The position numbers and the translations under genes were made by a program. Of a DNA stretch of 64,000 nucleotides, positions 54,760 through 64,000 are shown piece by piece. Source of the stretch: an uncultured Winogradskyella sp. (GTDB lineage Bacteria > Bacteroidota > Bacteroidia > Flavobacteriales > Flavobacteriaceae); NCBI RefSeq assembly GCF_947501905.1, contig NZ_CANMXL010000001.1, positions 434,001 through 498,000 on the forward strand. The letters run 5' to 3'. Within the stretch, counting starts at the first letter, position 1, and each line of letters opens with the position of its first letter. The notes beneath the pieces are model-generated. The model saw only the letters and a list, made by a program, of their open reading frames with translations. It was not told the origin of the DNA and did not search any database.

Positions 54760-57372
54760 TTAGGCTTGTTTTTTCTTGAGTAGCATTCGTTTTATTTCGT
54801 TAAGCTTCATTAAGGCTTCAACTGGAGTAAGCGTGTCAATATCCGTGTGCAAAATTTCGTCTTTTATTTCTTCTAGTAACGGGTCGTCTAAATTAAAAAA
54901 GCTCAATTGTAAATCGTCTTTAAGCGTCTTTACTTTATCCGTTAACTCTTCACTAGAATGTGACTTTTCTAATTTTGATAATATCTTATTTGCACGACGT
55001 ATCACCTGCTGTGGCATTCCTGCCATTTTTGCAACATGGATACCAAAACTATGTTCACTACCTCCTTCAACTAACTTACGTACAAAAAGTACATTGTCCT
55101 TTAGTTCTTTTACAGCAACATTGAAATTCTTGATACGAGAAAACGTTTCGGTCATCTCATTAAGTTCATGATAGTGTGTTGCAAATAAAGTTTTTGGCTT
55201 TGCCGGATGCTCATGCAAATATTCACTTATAGCCCAAGCAATAGAAATACCATCATAAGTACTTGTCCCACGACCAATCTCATCTAAAAGCACCAAGCTT
55301 CTATCTGAGATATTATTTAAAATAGAAGCCGTTTCATTCATTTCTACCATAAAGGTAGATTCTCCCATAGAGATATTATCACTCGCGCCTACACGTGTAA
55401 AAATCTTATCAACTAAACCCATTCTTGCTTCTTTAGCAGGCACAAAACTTCCAATTTGCGCCAATAATACAATAAGTGCTGTTTGTCTTAAAATTGCAGA
55501 TTTACCAGACATATTAGGTCCAGTAATCATGATAATTTGTTGAGATTTTCTATCCAGATAAACATCATTAGCAATGTAAGGTTCACCTAACGGCAATTGT
55601 TTTTCAATTACTGGGTGACGTCCATCTTTAATCTCTAAATCAAAGCTATCATCAATTTGCGGATAATTGTATTTATTAGCTTTTGCTAAGCTTGCAAAAC
55701 CACACAAGCAATCGAGTTGTCCAATCAATTGTGCATTTTGTTGCACCTGAATAATAAACTGATGCATCCAAGCAATTAACTCAGAAAACAACTGTTGTTC
55801 AATAGCTAAAATACGCTCTTCTGCACCAAGTATTTTTGCTTCGTATTCTTTGAGTTCTTCTGTAATGTATCGCTCAGCGTTGACGAGCGTTTGCTTTCTT
55901 ATCCACTCATCAGGCACTTTATCTTTATGCGAATTACGTACCTCGATATAATACCCAAATACATTATTAGACGCTATTTTAAGCGATGTAATGCCTGTAC
56001 GCTCACTTTCGCGTTGCAACATACTTTCGAGATAGTCCTTTCCGGATTTAGACAAACCTCTAAGCTCATCTAACTCTGTTGAAAACCCTTCAGCAATGGT
56101 ATTACCTTTTAACACATTTACAGGTGCTTCTTCATTAAGTGTTTCCTTAATTTTTTCACGAAGCAAATCGCAATTATTTAAGCTTTCACCTAAAACTTTT
56201 AAAGCTTCATTTTCACAAGTCTCTGCAACAGATTTTATGGGAACAATGGCCTCTAATGAATTTTTAAGCTGAATAACTTCTCGAGGACTTACTTTAGTAG
56301 TGGCGATTTTTGAAATTAAACGTTCTATATCACCAATATGCTTTATTTGCCCTTGAATCTTTTGCAAAATAGGTTCATTATCTAATAAATACTGAACCAC
56401 TTCATGTCGTTGTTTTATCTTATCGGCATGCTTTAAAGGCAAAGCCAACCAACGCTTAAGCGTACGACCACCCATTGCAGAAATGGTCTTATCTATCACA
56501 CTTATTAGCGTTACTGCATTGGCATTTGTAGAATGATACAACTCTAAATTTCGGATGGTGAATTTATCCATCCACACATAATCATCCGTTGCAATTCTCG
56601 AAATTGTAGCAATATGCTCTAATTTGTTATGTCGCGTTTCGGATAGATAATGCAATACAACACCAGAAGCAATAATACCTTCGTATAAATCTTCGATACC
56701 AAAACCTTTGAGTGTATTGGTATTAAAATGCTTGGTCAACGTTTCATTTGCATAATCTGCTTGAAATACCCAATCTTCTAGATAAAACGTATGAAAATCA
56801 TTCCCGAAAGTTTCGGTAAATTCTTTTCTGCTTTTCTTAGAAATTAAGACTTCACTTGGATTAAAATTTTGAAGTAGCTTATCTATATATTCGGCATTAC
56901 CCTGAGAAGTCAAAAACTCACCTGTAGAAATATCTAAAAACGAAACGCCTATATGTCGTTTATCAAAATGAACCGAAGCTAAGAAATTATTAGATTTAGA
57001 ATGCAGAATATCATCATTAAAAGCTACGCCAGGTGTCACTAATTCAGTCACACCACGTTTTACAATTTTTTTGGTTTGCTTAGGGTCTTCAAGTTGGTCG
57101 CAAATGGCCACACGCTCACCAGCTTTAACCAGTTTTGGTAAATAAGTATTTAAAGAATGATGTGGAAATCCTGCCAATTCTGTTTCGCTCTCACTACCTG
57201 CACCGCGCTTTGTTAAAATAATATCTAAAATTTTAGATGCTTTTACAGCATCACTTCCAAAGGTCTCGTAAAAATCACCTACTCTAAACAACAATAAGGC
57301 ATCAGGATACTTTGCCTTTATGGCATTGTATTGCTTCATTAATGGTGTTTCTTTTTTTACGATTTTAGCCAA
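54760..57372 (-). CDS. mutS: DNA mismatch repair protein MutS
   Basis: The 870-residue MutS recognises mismatches and small loops and recruits MutL. The mismatch-reading FxE motif is Phe34/Glu36 in [13 protein letters not shown]. The ATPase has Walker [15 protein letters not shown], the [10 protein letters not shown] signature, Walker [15 protein letters not shown] and LFATHYHEL. The length is normal and no domain is missing. The short upstream region carries a CCCGATA palindrome. Confidence 0.97.
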   Translation of the reverse strand: MAKIVKKETPLMKQYNAIKAKYPDALLLFRVGDFYETFGSDAVKASKILDIILTKRGAGSESETELAGFPHHSLNTYLPKLVKAGERVAICDQLEDPKQTKKIVKRGVTELVTPGVAFNDDILHSKSNNFLASVHFDKRHIGVSFLDISTGEFLTSQGNAEYIDKLLQNFNPSEVLISKKSRKEFTETFGNDFHTFYLEDWVFQADYANETLTKHFNTNTLKGFGIEDLYEGIIASGVVLHYLSETRHNKLEHIATISRIATDDYVWMDKFTIRNLELYHSTNANAVTLISVIDKTISAMGGRTLKRWLALPLKHADKIKQRHEVVQYLLDNEPILQKIQGQIKHIGDIERLISKIATTKVSPREVIQLKNSLEAIVPIKSVAETCENEALKVLGESLNNCDLLREKIKETLNEEAPVNVLKGNTIAEGFSTELDELRGLSKSGKDYLESMLQRESERTGITSLKIASNNVFGYYIEVRNSHKDKVPDEWIRKQTLVNAERYITEELKEYEAKILGAEERILAIEQQLFSELIAWMHQFIIQVQQNAQLIGQLDCLCGFASLAKANKYNYPQIDDSFDLEIKDGRHPVIEKQLPLGEPYIANDVYLDRKSQQIIMITGPNMSGKSAILRQTALIVLLAQIGSFVPAKEARMGLVDKIFTRVGASDNISMGESTFMVEMNETASILNNISDRSLVLLDEIGRGTSTYDGISIAWAISEYLHEHPAKPKTLFATHYHELNEMTETFSRIKNFNVAVKELKDNVLFVRKLVEGGSEHSFGIHVAKMAGMPQQVIRRANKILSKLEKSHSSEELTDKVKTLKDDLQLSFFNLDDPLLEEIKDEILHTDIDTLTPVEALMKLNEIKRMLLKKKQA

Positions 57373-57390
57373 TGGTTTTATGTATTTTTG

Positions 57391-57408
57391 TCCCGATAGT
57401 TATCGGGA
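57391..57408. repeat. TCCCGATA-TATCGGGA palindrome
   Basis: TCCCGATA and TATCGGGA flank two central bases 18 bases upstream of the mutS start. Palindromes of this form recur in flavobacterial genomes, by general knowledge. A TATTTTTG box (plus strand, 57383-57390) adjoins it and fits the Bacteroidota -7 consensus for the divergent methylase gene. Confidence 0.6.
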
Positions 57409-57494
57409 TTGTAAGATTGCTAATTTAGCTAAATAACCGAGTTCAATAAAGCTAAAAAGTTAGAAGTTATCTACAAAAAGACCAAGATTTCAAC

Positions 57495-58034
57495 ATGCGA
57501 AAATTAAAAAATAGCGAATTAGACCGTTTAGAGATTTCAGAATTTAAAGATGCTGAGAAATCACCAATACTAATTGTTTTAGATAATATTAGGAGTCTGA
57601 ATAATATTGGTTCGGTTTTTAGAACAAGTGACGCTTTTTTAATTGAGAAAATCTACTTGTGTGGTATTACAGCGCAGCCACCGCATAACGATATACGTAA
57701 AACTGCTCTTGGCAGTACGGAAACCGTAGATTGGGAATATGCTGAAAACACGCTTGATATTATTGAAAAACTGAAAGCAGATAAGGTTAAAATTTGCGCT
57801 ATAGAACAAGCTGAAAATGCCATGATGTTAAATGATTTTAAACCTCAGCCAGATACCAAATATGCTTTTGTCTTTGGTAATGAAGTAAAAGGCGTAGCTC
57901 AGAATGTGGTTAACTCAAGTGACACTGTGATTGAAATCCCTCAATATGGCACCAAACACTCTTTAAATATTTCTGTAAGTGCAGGTGTTGTGATTTGGGA
58001 TGTGTTTTCAAAGTTAAAAAAGAAGCCCGTCTAA
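57495..58034 (+). CDS. TrmH/SpoU-family RNA 2'-O-methyltransferase
   Basis: The 179-residue protein is a minimal SPOUT-fold methylase with the three SpoU motifs: NNIGSVFRTSDAF (motif 1), YAFVFGNEVKGV (motif 2) and YGTKHSLNISVSAGVVIWD (motif 3). The knotted cofactor site binds S-adenosylmethionine. Whether it modifies tRNA or rRNA cannot be told. There is no N-terminal RNA-binding domain. It diverges from mutS. Confidence 0.9.
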   Translation: MRKLKNSELDRLEISEFKDAEKSPILIVLDNIRSLNNIGSVFRTSDAFLIEKIYLCGITAQPPHNDIRKTALGSTETVDWEYAENTLDIIEKLKADKVKICAIEQAENAMMLNDFKPQPDTKYAFVFGNEVKGVAQNVVNSSDTVIEIPQYGTKHSLNISVSAGVVIWDVFSKLKKKPV

Positions 58035-58082
58035 ATCTTCCCGAAGAAAAGACATAATCATTATTTTTATAAAAAATGAAAA

Positions 58083-58319
58083 TTGAAAATTCAATTCGAA
58101 AAAATATTTAAAGGTTGGGGAAAGCAAATCGTCTGTTTTTCTGCATTATTTGTTGTGAATCCTTATTCATTCTGGTATGGTTTACCTGTATATCTTATCG
58201 GCATTCTATTAATATGGAATTCAAAGATTACAAAGGAATCAAAAGTTAAATGGTCTGTACTTCCACTAGCTGTAGTTGGAGCAATTTATCTTCTAATTAC
58301 TCTTTTTTTTATCACTTAA
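58083..58319 (+). CDS. Small hypothetical membrane protein
   Basis: A 78-residue frame with a TTG start and no Met-coding alternative, since a stop codon lies just upstream in frame. It has two or three hydrophobic segments (FSALFVVNPY, LPVYLIGILLIW, LPLAVVGAIYLLITLFF). Its stop TAA overlaps the ATG of the methyltransferase as TAATG, which supports translational coupling and a real gene. I do not recognise a family. Confidence 0.5.
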   Translation: MKIQFEKIFKGWGKQIVCFSALFVVNPYSFWYGLPVYLIGILLIWNSKITKESKVKWSVLPLAVVGAIYLLITLFFIT

Positions 58320-58972
58320 TGCTTAAAAAGAAATCACCCTGGCCAACCAAAGCTGTCATGGAACAGATATATGAGCAACACCTTTGGGGTGGAAACACTT
58401 TTGATTTTTATTCAGGTGAAGGTTCTCATAAAAAAAACATTACCAAACCATATATCGAAACCGTTTCAGATTTTTTGAAATCACAAAACAAAAAATTAAC
58501 TGTGTGTGATTTAGGTTGTGGTGATTTTAATATTGGAAAAGACCTTATTAAATACACTGAGAGTTATATCGCTATTGATATCGTAGAATCATTAATTGAA
58601 AGAAACAAAGCTCTTTTTCGAGCTGAAAATTTAGAATTTCAGTGCTTAGATATTTCAAAAAACAAATGGCCTAAAGCTGATTGTGTTATTCTAAGACAAG
58701 TGCTTCAGCATTTATCAAATACCGAAATTCAGCAAATTCTAGAGAAACTAAAAGCGTACAAATACATAATCCTCACGGAGCATTTACCAGTTGGAGATTT
58801 TACATCAAATAAAGATAAAATTGCAAGTCAAGGCATTAGACTAAAACAGCAAAGTGGTGTTAATATTTTGGCAGAGCCTTTTAGTTTTGAAGTGAAAGAG
58901 AAAGTGATTTTAAGTGAAGTTGTTTTGGGTGAAAAAGATGGTCGGATAATTACAACACTATTTGAAATATAA
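58319..58972 (+). CDS. Class I SAM-dependent methyltransferase
   Basis: I start at 58319 (MLKKKSPWPTKAVMEQIY), because an earlier frame from 58250 reads through the preceding gene. The 217-residue protein has the glycine-rich motif I, VCDLGCGDFNIGK, the acidic end of strand 2 (IAIDIVESLIE) and DCVILRQVLQHLSNTEIQQI near strand 4. This is a general methyltransferase fold and the acceptor is unknown. It overlaps the small membrane protein gene by one base. Confidence 0.85.
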   Translation: MLKKKSPWPTKAVMEQIYEQHLWGGNTFDFYSGEGSHKKNITKPYIETVSDFLKSQNKKLTVCDLGCGDFNIGKDLIKYTESYIAIDIVESLIERNKALFRAENLEFQCLDISKNKWPKADCVILRQVLQHLSNTEIQQILEKLKAYKYIILTEHLPVGDFTSNKDKIASQGIRLKQQSGVNILAEPFSFEVKEKVILSEVVLGEKDGRIITTLFEI

Positions 58973-58977
58973 ATTAT

Positions 58978-59067
58978 GTGATTTCTCCCTTTGGTCGAAA
59001 TGACTAGTAAACATATTATATTTTTTAATCGAAGTTCTAGTCATGTCGATACGTAGTGAGACATCAC
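58978..59067. repeat. Inverted dispersed repeat (GTCATTTCGA...GAGAAATC family)
   Basis: GTGATTTCTCCCTTTGGTCG with its continuation AAATGACTAG (58978-59007) is an inverted, imperfect copy of CTAGTCATGTCGATACGTAG and GAGACATCAC (59037-59067). About two thirds of positions pair. The core GTCATTTCGA..GAGAAATC resembles dispersed repeats of Bacteroidota. It fills the gap between two convergent genes and may act as a terminator. Confidence 0.6.
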
Positions 59068-59083
59068 ATCCCTAGAAGAGAAT

Positions 59084-59566
59084 TTACAAGATAGGAATCC
59101 AGATTTCTTCTTCGTTAATCTCTTGCATTGGATTATAACTTGAAGGCAATCTTTCAAAATGCGGTCTACTGTCTAACTCGTATTCAGAATTTGGCAACCA
59201 GCTAGAATGAATGTTTTGCCAAAGTGCTATAAAATCTGGAATTGAACCTTTAAAGTCAATTACTAAATATCGTCCAGAAGCAATAGATAAGGTTTCCATG
59301 TTTTTTGGAACTGCATCTAGATTAGTGACTTCTACACCAATCCATTTCTCAAATCCCTCATCAGGATTAAAGGTGTTATAATCGAAGCGATTGTATTTTT
59401 GTAATGATAGTGTGTACTCATCTTTTCTAGATTTTACTTCTTTTAGCCTTGGCATAAATTGCCTTGCTAATTGAGGTGTCACTAAATGAATATTATGGAA
59501 ATTTGCTTCAGCTTTTAAGCCAACTACAAGAATCTCTTCTTTTTCAACTACTTTGTACTTCATCAT
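59084..59566 (-). CDS. GyrI-like/AraC-effector-binding domain protein
   Basis: The 160-residue protein reads as a stand-alone GyrI-like small-molecule binding domain (SHS2 fold). It begins MKYKVVEKEEILVVGL and has IGVEVTNLDAVPKNMETLSI with GRYLVIDFKG, then FERLPSSYNPM and EEEIWIPIL at the end. A DNA-binding domain is absent. Met codons at 59566 and 59563 are both possible starts. The 5' end overlaps the folK fusion gene by 23 bases, so both are co-translated from one transcript. Confidence 0.8.
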   Translation of the reverse strand: MMKYKVVEKEEILVVGLKAEANFHNIHLVTPQLARQFMPRLKEVKSRKDEYTLSLQKYNRFDYNTFNPDEGFEKWIGVEVTNLDAVPKNMETLSIASGRYLVIDFKGSIPDFIALWQNIHSSWLPNSEYELDSRPHFERLPSSYNPMQEINEEEIWIPIL

Positions 59567-60686
59567 TTATTTCATTTAAAATCCACAAATAGTCTTCTCT
59601 ATTTTCCACAAAGTCACGATCAGAAATGTCAATGATTTTTACATTAAGCTCCGTTTGAGATTTTAAGAACTCCAAGTACCCGGAATTCAATTTTTCTAGA
59701 TATTCGTCTTGTATATCGCTTTCGTATTTACGTCCGCGTTTTTTAATATTTTCTTGAAGTCTTTCAGTATTCTGATACAAATAAACATACAAATCTGGCT
59801 TGGCAATATCTTTATAAACCTGGTAAAAGAGTTTACGGTACAAACGGAACTCATCTTCTGGTAAAGTTACTTTAGAGAAAATAAGTGATTTGTTAACGTC
59901 GTAATCACTAACCATAAAATCCTTAAACAAATCGAGTTGAGATAAATCGTCACTGATTTGCTGATAGCGGTCAGCCAAAAAAGACATTTCTAGAGTGAAT
60001 GCATAACGCTCAGGTTCTTTGTAAAATTTTGGCAAGAATGCATTGTCTGCAAAACGTTCTAATATCAGTTTCGCATTGAAATCTTGAGCAATTTTCTTAG
60101 CTAAGCTAGTTTTGCCTGCACCAATATTCCCTTCAATAGCGATGTAATTATAATCCTTAAAAGCGTATGATTTGCGAGGGTTTTTTAGCCAGATGTTTAT
60201 TGGCTCAATTACAGAATCATCTTCGCACTCATCTAATAGCGCCTCTATGGTTTTTTTTAAGATAGGATGCTCAAAATCTTTCAGGATATCTAATAATGGT
60301 TGTAAAACAAACTTTCTATTTTGAATTTCGGGATGTGGAATAGTTAGATTTTTATCATCAAAAACTTCGTCTTCATAAAAGATAATATCTAAATCTATTT
60401 CTCGTGACTCGTAACCTTTTGAAGTTTTTTCGGAGCGTCCCAATTTTTTTTCAATGGCCTGAAGTGCTTTAAGAAGCTTTTTAGAACTAAGATATGTTTC
60501 TACTTTAATACAAGCATTGTAAAAATCATCACCTTCAAAACCAAGTGCTGGTGTTTTATATACCTTAGATAACTTTTTTACTGCACCTACGGTTTCGAAA
60601 ATAGCATCTACAGCAGATTGCAAGTATTGCAACTTATTGCCCTTATTACTGCCAAGCGCTATGTAAACAAGTTTTGATGGTTTCAT
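59544..60686 (-). CDS. folK: HPPK-deoxynucleoside kinase fusion
   Basis: The 380-residue protein joins two enzymes. Residues 1-155 are hydroxymethyldihydropterin pyrophosphokinase (FolK) with YIALGSNKGNK, the metal motif RxxDxD (Arg95, Asp98, Asp100) and IPHPEIQNRKFVL. Residues 178-380 are a deoxynucleoside kinase with Walker A EGNIGAGKTS (185-194), the E-R-F motif LILERFADNAF, YVYLYQNTERLQ and the lid KKRGRKYE. One half serves folate synthesis and the other nucleotide salvage. The fusion is a trait of Flavobacteriia. Confidence 0.93.
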   Translation of the reverse strand: MKPSKLVYIALGSNKGNKLQYLQSAVDAIFETVGAVKKLSKVYKTPALGFEGDDFYNACIKVETYLSSKKLLKALQAIEKKLGRSEKTSKGYESREIDLDIIFYEDEVFDDKNLTIPHPEIQNRKFVLQPLLDILKDFEHPILKKTIEALLDECEDDSVIEPINIWLKNPRKSYAFKDYNYIAIEGNIGAGKTSLAKKIAQDFNAKLILERFADNAFLPKFYKEPERYAFTLEMSFLADRYQQISDDLSQLDLFKDFMVSDYDVNKSLIFSKVTLPEDEFRLYRKLFYQVYKDIAKPDLYVYLYQNTERLQENIKKRGRKYESDIQDEYLEKLNSGYLEFLKSQTELNVKIIDISDRDFVENREDYLWILNEINDEVQSS

Positions 60687-60757
60687 TGAATAGACAAATT
60701 AACTAAAAGAAATATTAATAGATTATCTTTACCTAAACTATTTATTAACCATTTTCG

Positions 60758-61462
60758 ATGCAATTAAAAGACAAGCTCCTAGCCCAACGTATCTATCTGT
60801 TTTTAGGCGCATTATTTATAACCTCTCTTGTAGTTTCTAATCTTATTTTTCAGAAATTCTTTTATTGGTATCCTTTAGATATCGAAATCTTTGGTTCTAA
60901 GCTTTTTGAAATTTCAGTAGGGATTTTGCCTTATCCAATCACCTTTTTAATCACAGATTTAATTAGTGAAATTTACGGTAAAAAGCGCGCTAACGATATA
61001 GTGATTGCTGGTATTTTTGCGTCATTCTTCTCTATGCTAATCGTTTATGTTGCTAATACCGTACCGGCCACTTCATGGGCTCCAGTACAAGATGACACAT
61101 TTACAACTGTCTTTGGCAGCACTGCTATTGCTGTACTTGCAAGCATGATGGCATATCTTTTAGCTCAATTTGTAGATATTCAGATTTATCATTTTTGGAA
61201 GAGTTTGACAAAAGGCAAACACCTTTGGCTTCGTAATAACTTTTCCACTTTTTTATCGCAGTTTGTAGATACTGCAACAGTATTACTTTTGCTCTGCAGT
61301 TTTGGTAAAATTGAGTGGGATAAATTTATGGGGTTATTAGCTGCAGGATTTATTTTCAAAGTTATCATAGCTGCACTTGATACCCCATTTTTATACATAG
61401 GTGTATACATATTTAGGAGGCGTTTTAAACTTAAAGTCAATGAAGAAATTGATTTAACTTAA
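60758..61462 (+). CDS. Queuosine precursor transporter (YhhQ/VUT family)
   Basis: The 234-residue protein has six membrane spans and the family motifs FPITFLITDLISEIYGKKRA (here as YPITFLITDLISEIYGKKRA), DIQIYHFWKSLTKGKHLWLR and NFSTFLSQFVDTATVL. YhhQ imports the 7-deazapurine precursors of tRNA queuosine. No other queuosine genes lie nearby. Confidence 0.9.
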   Translation: MQLKDKLLAQRIYLFLGALFITSLVVSNLIFQKFFYWYPLDIEIFGSKLFEISVGILPYPITFLITDLISEIYGKKRANDIVIAGIFASFFSMLIVYVANTVPATSWAPVQDDTFTTVFGSTAIAVLASMMAYLLAQFVDIQIYHFWKSLTKGKHLWLRNNFSTFLSQFVDTATVLLLLCSFGKIEWDKFMGLLAAGFIFKVIIAALDTPFLYIGVYIFRRRFKLKVNEEIDLT

Positions 61463-61566
61463 TCATTTCTTGGTATTAAATTATTATTAAAATTAGTTAA
61501 CATCACAACTATTCCTTGTAATATTTCGTATTATCTATAGCAATCATTCATATCGTTTAATAAGTA

Positions 61567-64000
61567 ATGAAAAAAGTATTCAAGGTTATTGGTATTATTT
61601 TACTCATTTTTATAGTACTCCTTATAAGTGTTCCATTCTTTTTAGAATCTAAAATTGATGCAATTGTTCAGAATTATGCTGATGAAAACCTTAATGCAGA
61701 ATTAAGTTTTGATGACATTAGTTTAAGCCTAATTAGTAGCTTTCCAAAAGCCGAAGTGAGTATTCAAAACTTAAAAATCAATACACTTGTGCCTTTTGAA
61801 GATGAAATATTAGCATCTGCTAAATCCATTTCTTTTGAAATGCCAGTTGGTGAGTTACTCAAGGGCTCTGAAGAGCCTTTAACAATCAATGAAATCATTG
61901 CTGATGAACTATTGTTAACTTTAAAAACCAATGAAGCAGGCAATGTAAACTACGACATTGTAAAATCAAAAGATGGGGAAATAAAAATCTCATCTACTAA
62001 TTCTAATGCTTTTAGTTTTGACATTGAACATTACGAACTTAACAATAGTGCCTTTACTTATATTGACCAAGGTGCAAATACCAACCTTTATGTAACAGAG
62101 GTAAATCATAAAGGCAATGGTATTTTTTCTGGTGGCCTTTCTGAACTAGACACTAATACAGAAGCTAGAATTAGTCTTTCTGTTGATAGCACAGAATATT
62201 TAAGCAATAATAGTATAAAACTAGATGCGTTAATTGATTTAGACTTAGAACAAAACAAGTATACATTTAAAGAAAATAAAGGTTTTATTAATGCATTACC
62301 ACTCGAATTTCAAGGTTTTGTTCAACTGGTAGAAAAAGGTCAAGACATTGATATTAGTTTCAAAAATCCTGAGGCCTCTTTTAAAGACTTTTTAGCTGTA
62401 ATTCCTAAGAACTACACAAAAGATATTGCTAATGTAGAAACTACTGGAGATTTCACTGTAAATGGCATTATAAAAGGCCTTGTTTCTGATGAAACAATTC
62501 CTCATTTAGATATCAATATCAATTCTAATAATGCGTCTTTTAAATATCCTGAATTACCAAAAAAAGTTGAAAATATAATTATTGACGCTTCTGTAAAAAA
62601 CAATACTGGAAATGTTGATGATACGTTTGTAGATATTAATACACTCAACTTTAAAATTGACGAAGATGTTTTTAAATCTGAAGCGCATATAAAGAATTTG
62701 ACTAAAAATATGTTAGTTAATGCCAATCTAGATGGTGTTTTAAATTTGGCAAATATCACTAAAGCCTATCCTGTTGAATTAGACAATCAGTTAAGTGGAA
62801 TTTTAAAAGGAAAACTCAATACTTCCTTTGACATGAACGCTATAGAAACCAATGCTTATCAACGTATAAAAAACAACGGAACTATTTCTGTTGAAAATTT
62901 CATCTTTTCGTCAGAAGATATTGTAAATCCTATACAAATTAATACAGCAGATTTAAGCTTAAAACCTGGAATGGTAACACTAAACAAGTTTGAAGCGCAA
63001 ACAGGAAAAAGTGACTTATACGCTACTGGTGTTATTAATAATCTTCTGGGGTTTCTACTGAGTGACAAGAAACTTCAAGGTGATTTTAAAGTCACATCGG
63101 ACAACTTTGTGGTTTCGGACTTTATGGTTGAGAATGAAGCGGCTTCAGAGACTTCAAATAAAACTACATCAGATTCCGAGTCATTGAAAATTCCTAACTT
63201 CTTGGATTGCGTTATTCATGCTAATGCACAAAACGTTGTTTATGACAATTTAAACCTAAAAAAGGTAAGTGGAAAATTGAGAATAAAAGACCAAAACGCA
63301 AGCCTTAGTAACATGACCACAGATTTATTTGATGGTAAACTCGGAATTTCTGGAAATGTCTCTACAAAGGATAAAAAACCAAAATTTGATATGGAATTGG
63401 CCATGCAACAGTTTGATATCTCTCAATCTTTTAAAGAGCTTGAATTGCTTAAAGCCTTGGCACCAATTGCAAAAGTTGTTCAGGGAAAACTCAACTCTAC
63501 TGTAAAGCTAAATGGCCTTTTAGATGAAAATTTTTCGCCAGACTTAAGCACAATATCTGGTAATGCATTGGCTGAATTATTAACTACAAAGTTATCTACC
63601 TCTCAAAGTAAAATTCTTGAAGGACTTGGTTCTAAATTCGATTTTATAGATTTTCAAGACTTAGATTTAAAAGATTTGAAAACCAAATTGAGTTTCGATA
63701 ACGGTCAAGTTTCAGTAAAACCATTTACTATAAATTATAAAGACATTCCTATAGAAATTTCCGGAACTCATAGTTTATCAAATACTATGAACTATAGTGC
63801 TATATTACAGGTACCCGCAAAATACTTAGGTAATGATGTTAATAATCTGATTGAGAAAATAAATGACACTGAGGTCAATAAAATAACTATTCCAGTGACT
63901 GCAAATATTGGCGGGACATTTACAAAACCAAATATTACCACCGACCTGTCAAGTGGTGTTGCAAATCTCACAAAACAACTTATTGAAATTCAGAAACAAA
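61567..64000 (+). CDS. AsmA-family protein, 3' end beyond the window
   Basis: The frame begins MKKVFKVIGIILLIFIVLL at 61567 and stays open to the window end (811 codons). An N-terminal membrane anchor is followed by AsmA features: FDDISLSLISSFPKAEVSI, then NVNYDIVKS. The rest is repetitive beta-structure with the C-terminal AsmA-like region (NGQVSVKPFTINYKDIPIEI, GGTFTKPNI). AsmA-like proteins of this type form long bridge-like structures linking the inner and outer membranes for lipid transport. Partial, with the C-terminus unseen. Confidence 0.9.
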   Translation, partial: MKKVFKVIGIILLIFIVLLISVPFFLESKIDAIVQNYADENLNAELSFDDISLSLISSFPKAEVSIQNLKINTLVPFEDEILASAKSISFEMPVGELLKGSEEPLTINEIIADELLLTLKTNEAGNVNYDIVKSKDGEIKISSTNSNAFSFDIEHYELNNSAFTYIDQGANTNLYVTEVNHKGNGIFSGGLSELDTNTEARISLSVDSTEYLSNNSIKLDALIDLDLEQNKYTFKENKGFINALPLEFQGFVQLVEKGQDIDISFKNPEASFKDFLAVIPKNYTKDIANVETTGDFTVNGIIKGLVSDETIPHLDININSNNASFKYPELPKKVENIIIDASVKNNTGNVDDTFVDINTLNFKIDEDVFKSEAHIKNLTKNMLVNANLDGVLNLANITKAYPVELDNQLSGILKGKLNTSFDMNAIETNAYQRIKNNGTISVENFIFSSEDIVNPIQINTADLSLKPGMVTLNKFEAQTGKSDLYATGVINNLLGFLLSDKKLQGDFKVTSDNFVVSDFMVENEAASETSNKTTSDSESLKIPNFLDCVIHANAQNVVYDNLNLKKVSGKLRIKDQNASLSNMTTDLFDGKLGISGNVSTKDKKPKFDMELAMQQFDISQSFKELELLKALAPIAKVVQGKLNSTVKLNGLLDENFSPDLSTISGNALAELLTTKLSTSQSKILEGLGSKFDFIDFQDLDLKDLKTKLSFDNGQVSVKPFTINYKDIPIEISGTHSLSNTMNYSAILQVPAKYLGNDVNNLIEKINDTEVNKITIPVTANIGGTFTKPNITTDLSSGVANLTKQLIEIQKQ

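Noticed and set aside
54591..54779. Plus-strand reading frame across the tRNA-Gly gene
   Set aside because: It is the complement of a clear tRNA and its 3' flank, so it is not a coding gene.
1..64000. CRISPR arrays, insertion sequences, prophage or rRNA
   Set aside because: No regular spacer pattern, transposase, integrase, phage structural gene or rRNA segment was seen on either strand.

Overview
The window is a low-GC, gene-dense stretch of a Bacteroidota chromosome, most likely a marine member of the Flavobacteriaceae. The evidence is the type A T9SS sorting domain, Bacteroidota lipoproteins, an ABC-permease/M1-peptidase fusion, a HPPK-deoxynucleoside kinase fusion, a propeller/triple-Tyr/LuxR-type sensor and CCA-less tRNA genes. 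The genus cannot be fixed from the sequence alone.

Layout. 1-4.4 kb: a small membrane methyltransferase-like protein, two small exported proteins and a DUF5686-type outer-membrane protein. 4.4-16.6 kb: housekeeping genes (PDH E1 beta, EtfB/EtfA, bifunctional nuclease, NupC-like nucleoside transporter with an exported N-terminal domain, ThyA, a membrane-anchored DHFR, an ABC ATPase and an ABC-permease/M1 fusion). 16.7-19.7 kb: FAD oxidoreductase, FabD, LspA. 19.7-24.0 kb: a minus-strand operon of DegT aminotransferase, GalE, amidohydrolase and M23 peptidase. 24.2-28.6 kb: WaaA, a LacI-type regulator and a lipoprotein form of the YyaL/SPATA20 family. 28.7-54.3 kb: a carbohydrate-utilisation region (below). 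54.4-64 kb: tRNA-Leu, tRNA-Gly, MutS, a TrmH-like methylase, a small membrane protein with a SAM methyltransferase, a GyrI-like protein, FolK-dNK, a YhhQ-type transporter and the start of an AsmA-like gene that runs off the window.

The main point of interest is the minus-strand region 34.0-51.2 kb, read here as a laminarin (beta-1,3/1,6-glucan) utilisation locus in two terminator-bounded operons. The first operon (51.2 to 42.8 kb) is all cell surface: a clan GH-A TIM-barrel glycosidase fused to an outer-membrane beta-barrel, a lipoprotein with CBM-like and Ig-like parts, a GH16 laminarinase lipoprotein, and a PKD lipoprotein with tandem CBM-like repeats. The second operon (42.7 to 34.1 kb) handles uptake and breakdown: a large cytoplasmic phosphorylase-like enzyme (GH149/GH94-like), a GH17 lipoprotein, a GH30 lipoprotein, a GPH-type sugar symporter and a signal-less GH17. 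No SusC/SusD pair and no GH3 beta-glucosidase are present. I infer that the enzyme-porin fusion takes the SusC place and that phosphorolysis replaces hydrolysis of imported oligosaccharides. A propeller/LuxR sensor lies upstream, and a LacI regulator lies beyond a VCBS lipoprotein and a T9SS-secreted CBM-like protein on the other side. Repeated TATTGCGA half-sites in the promoter region of the first operon are candidate regulator sites.
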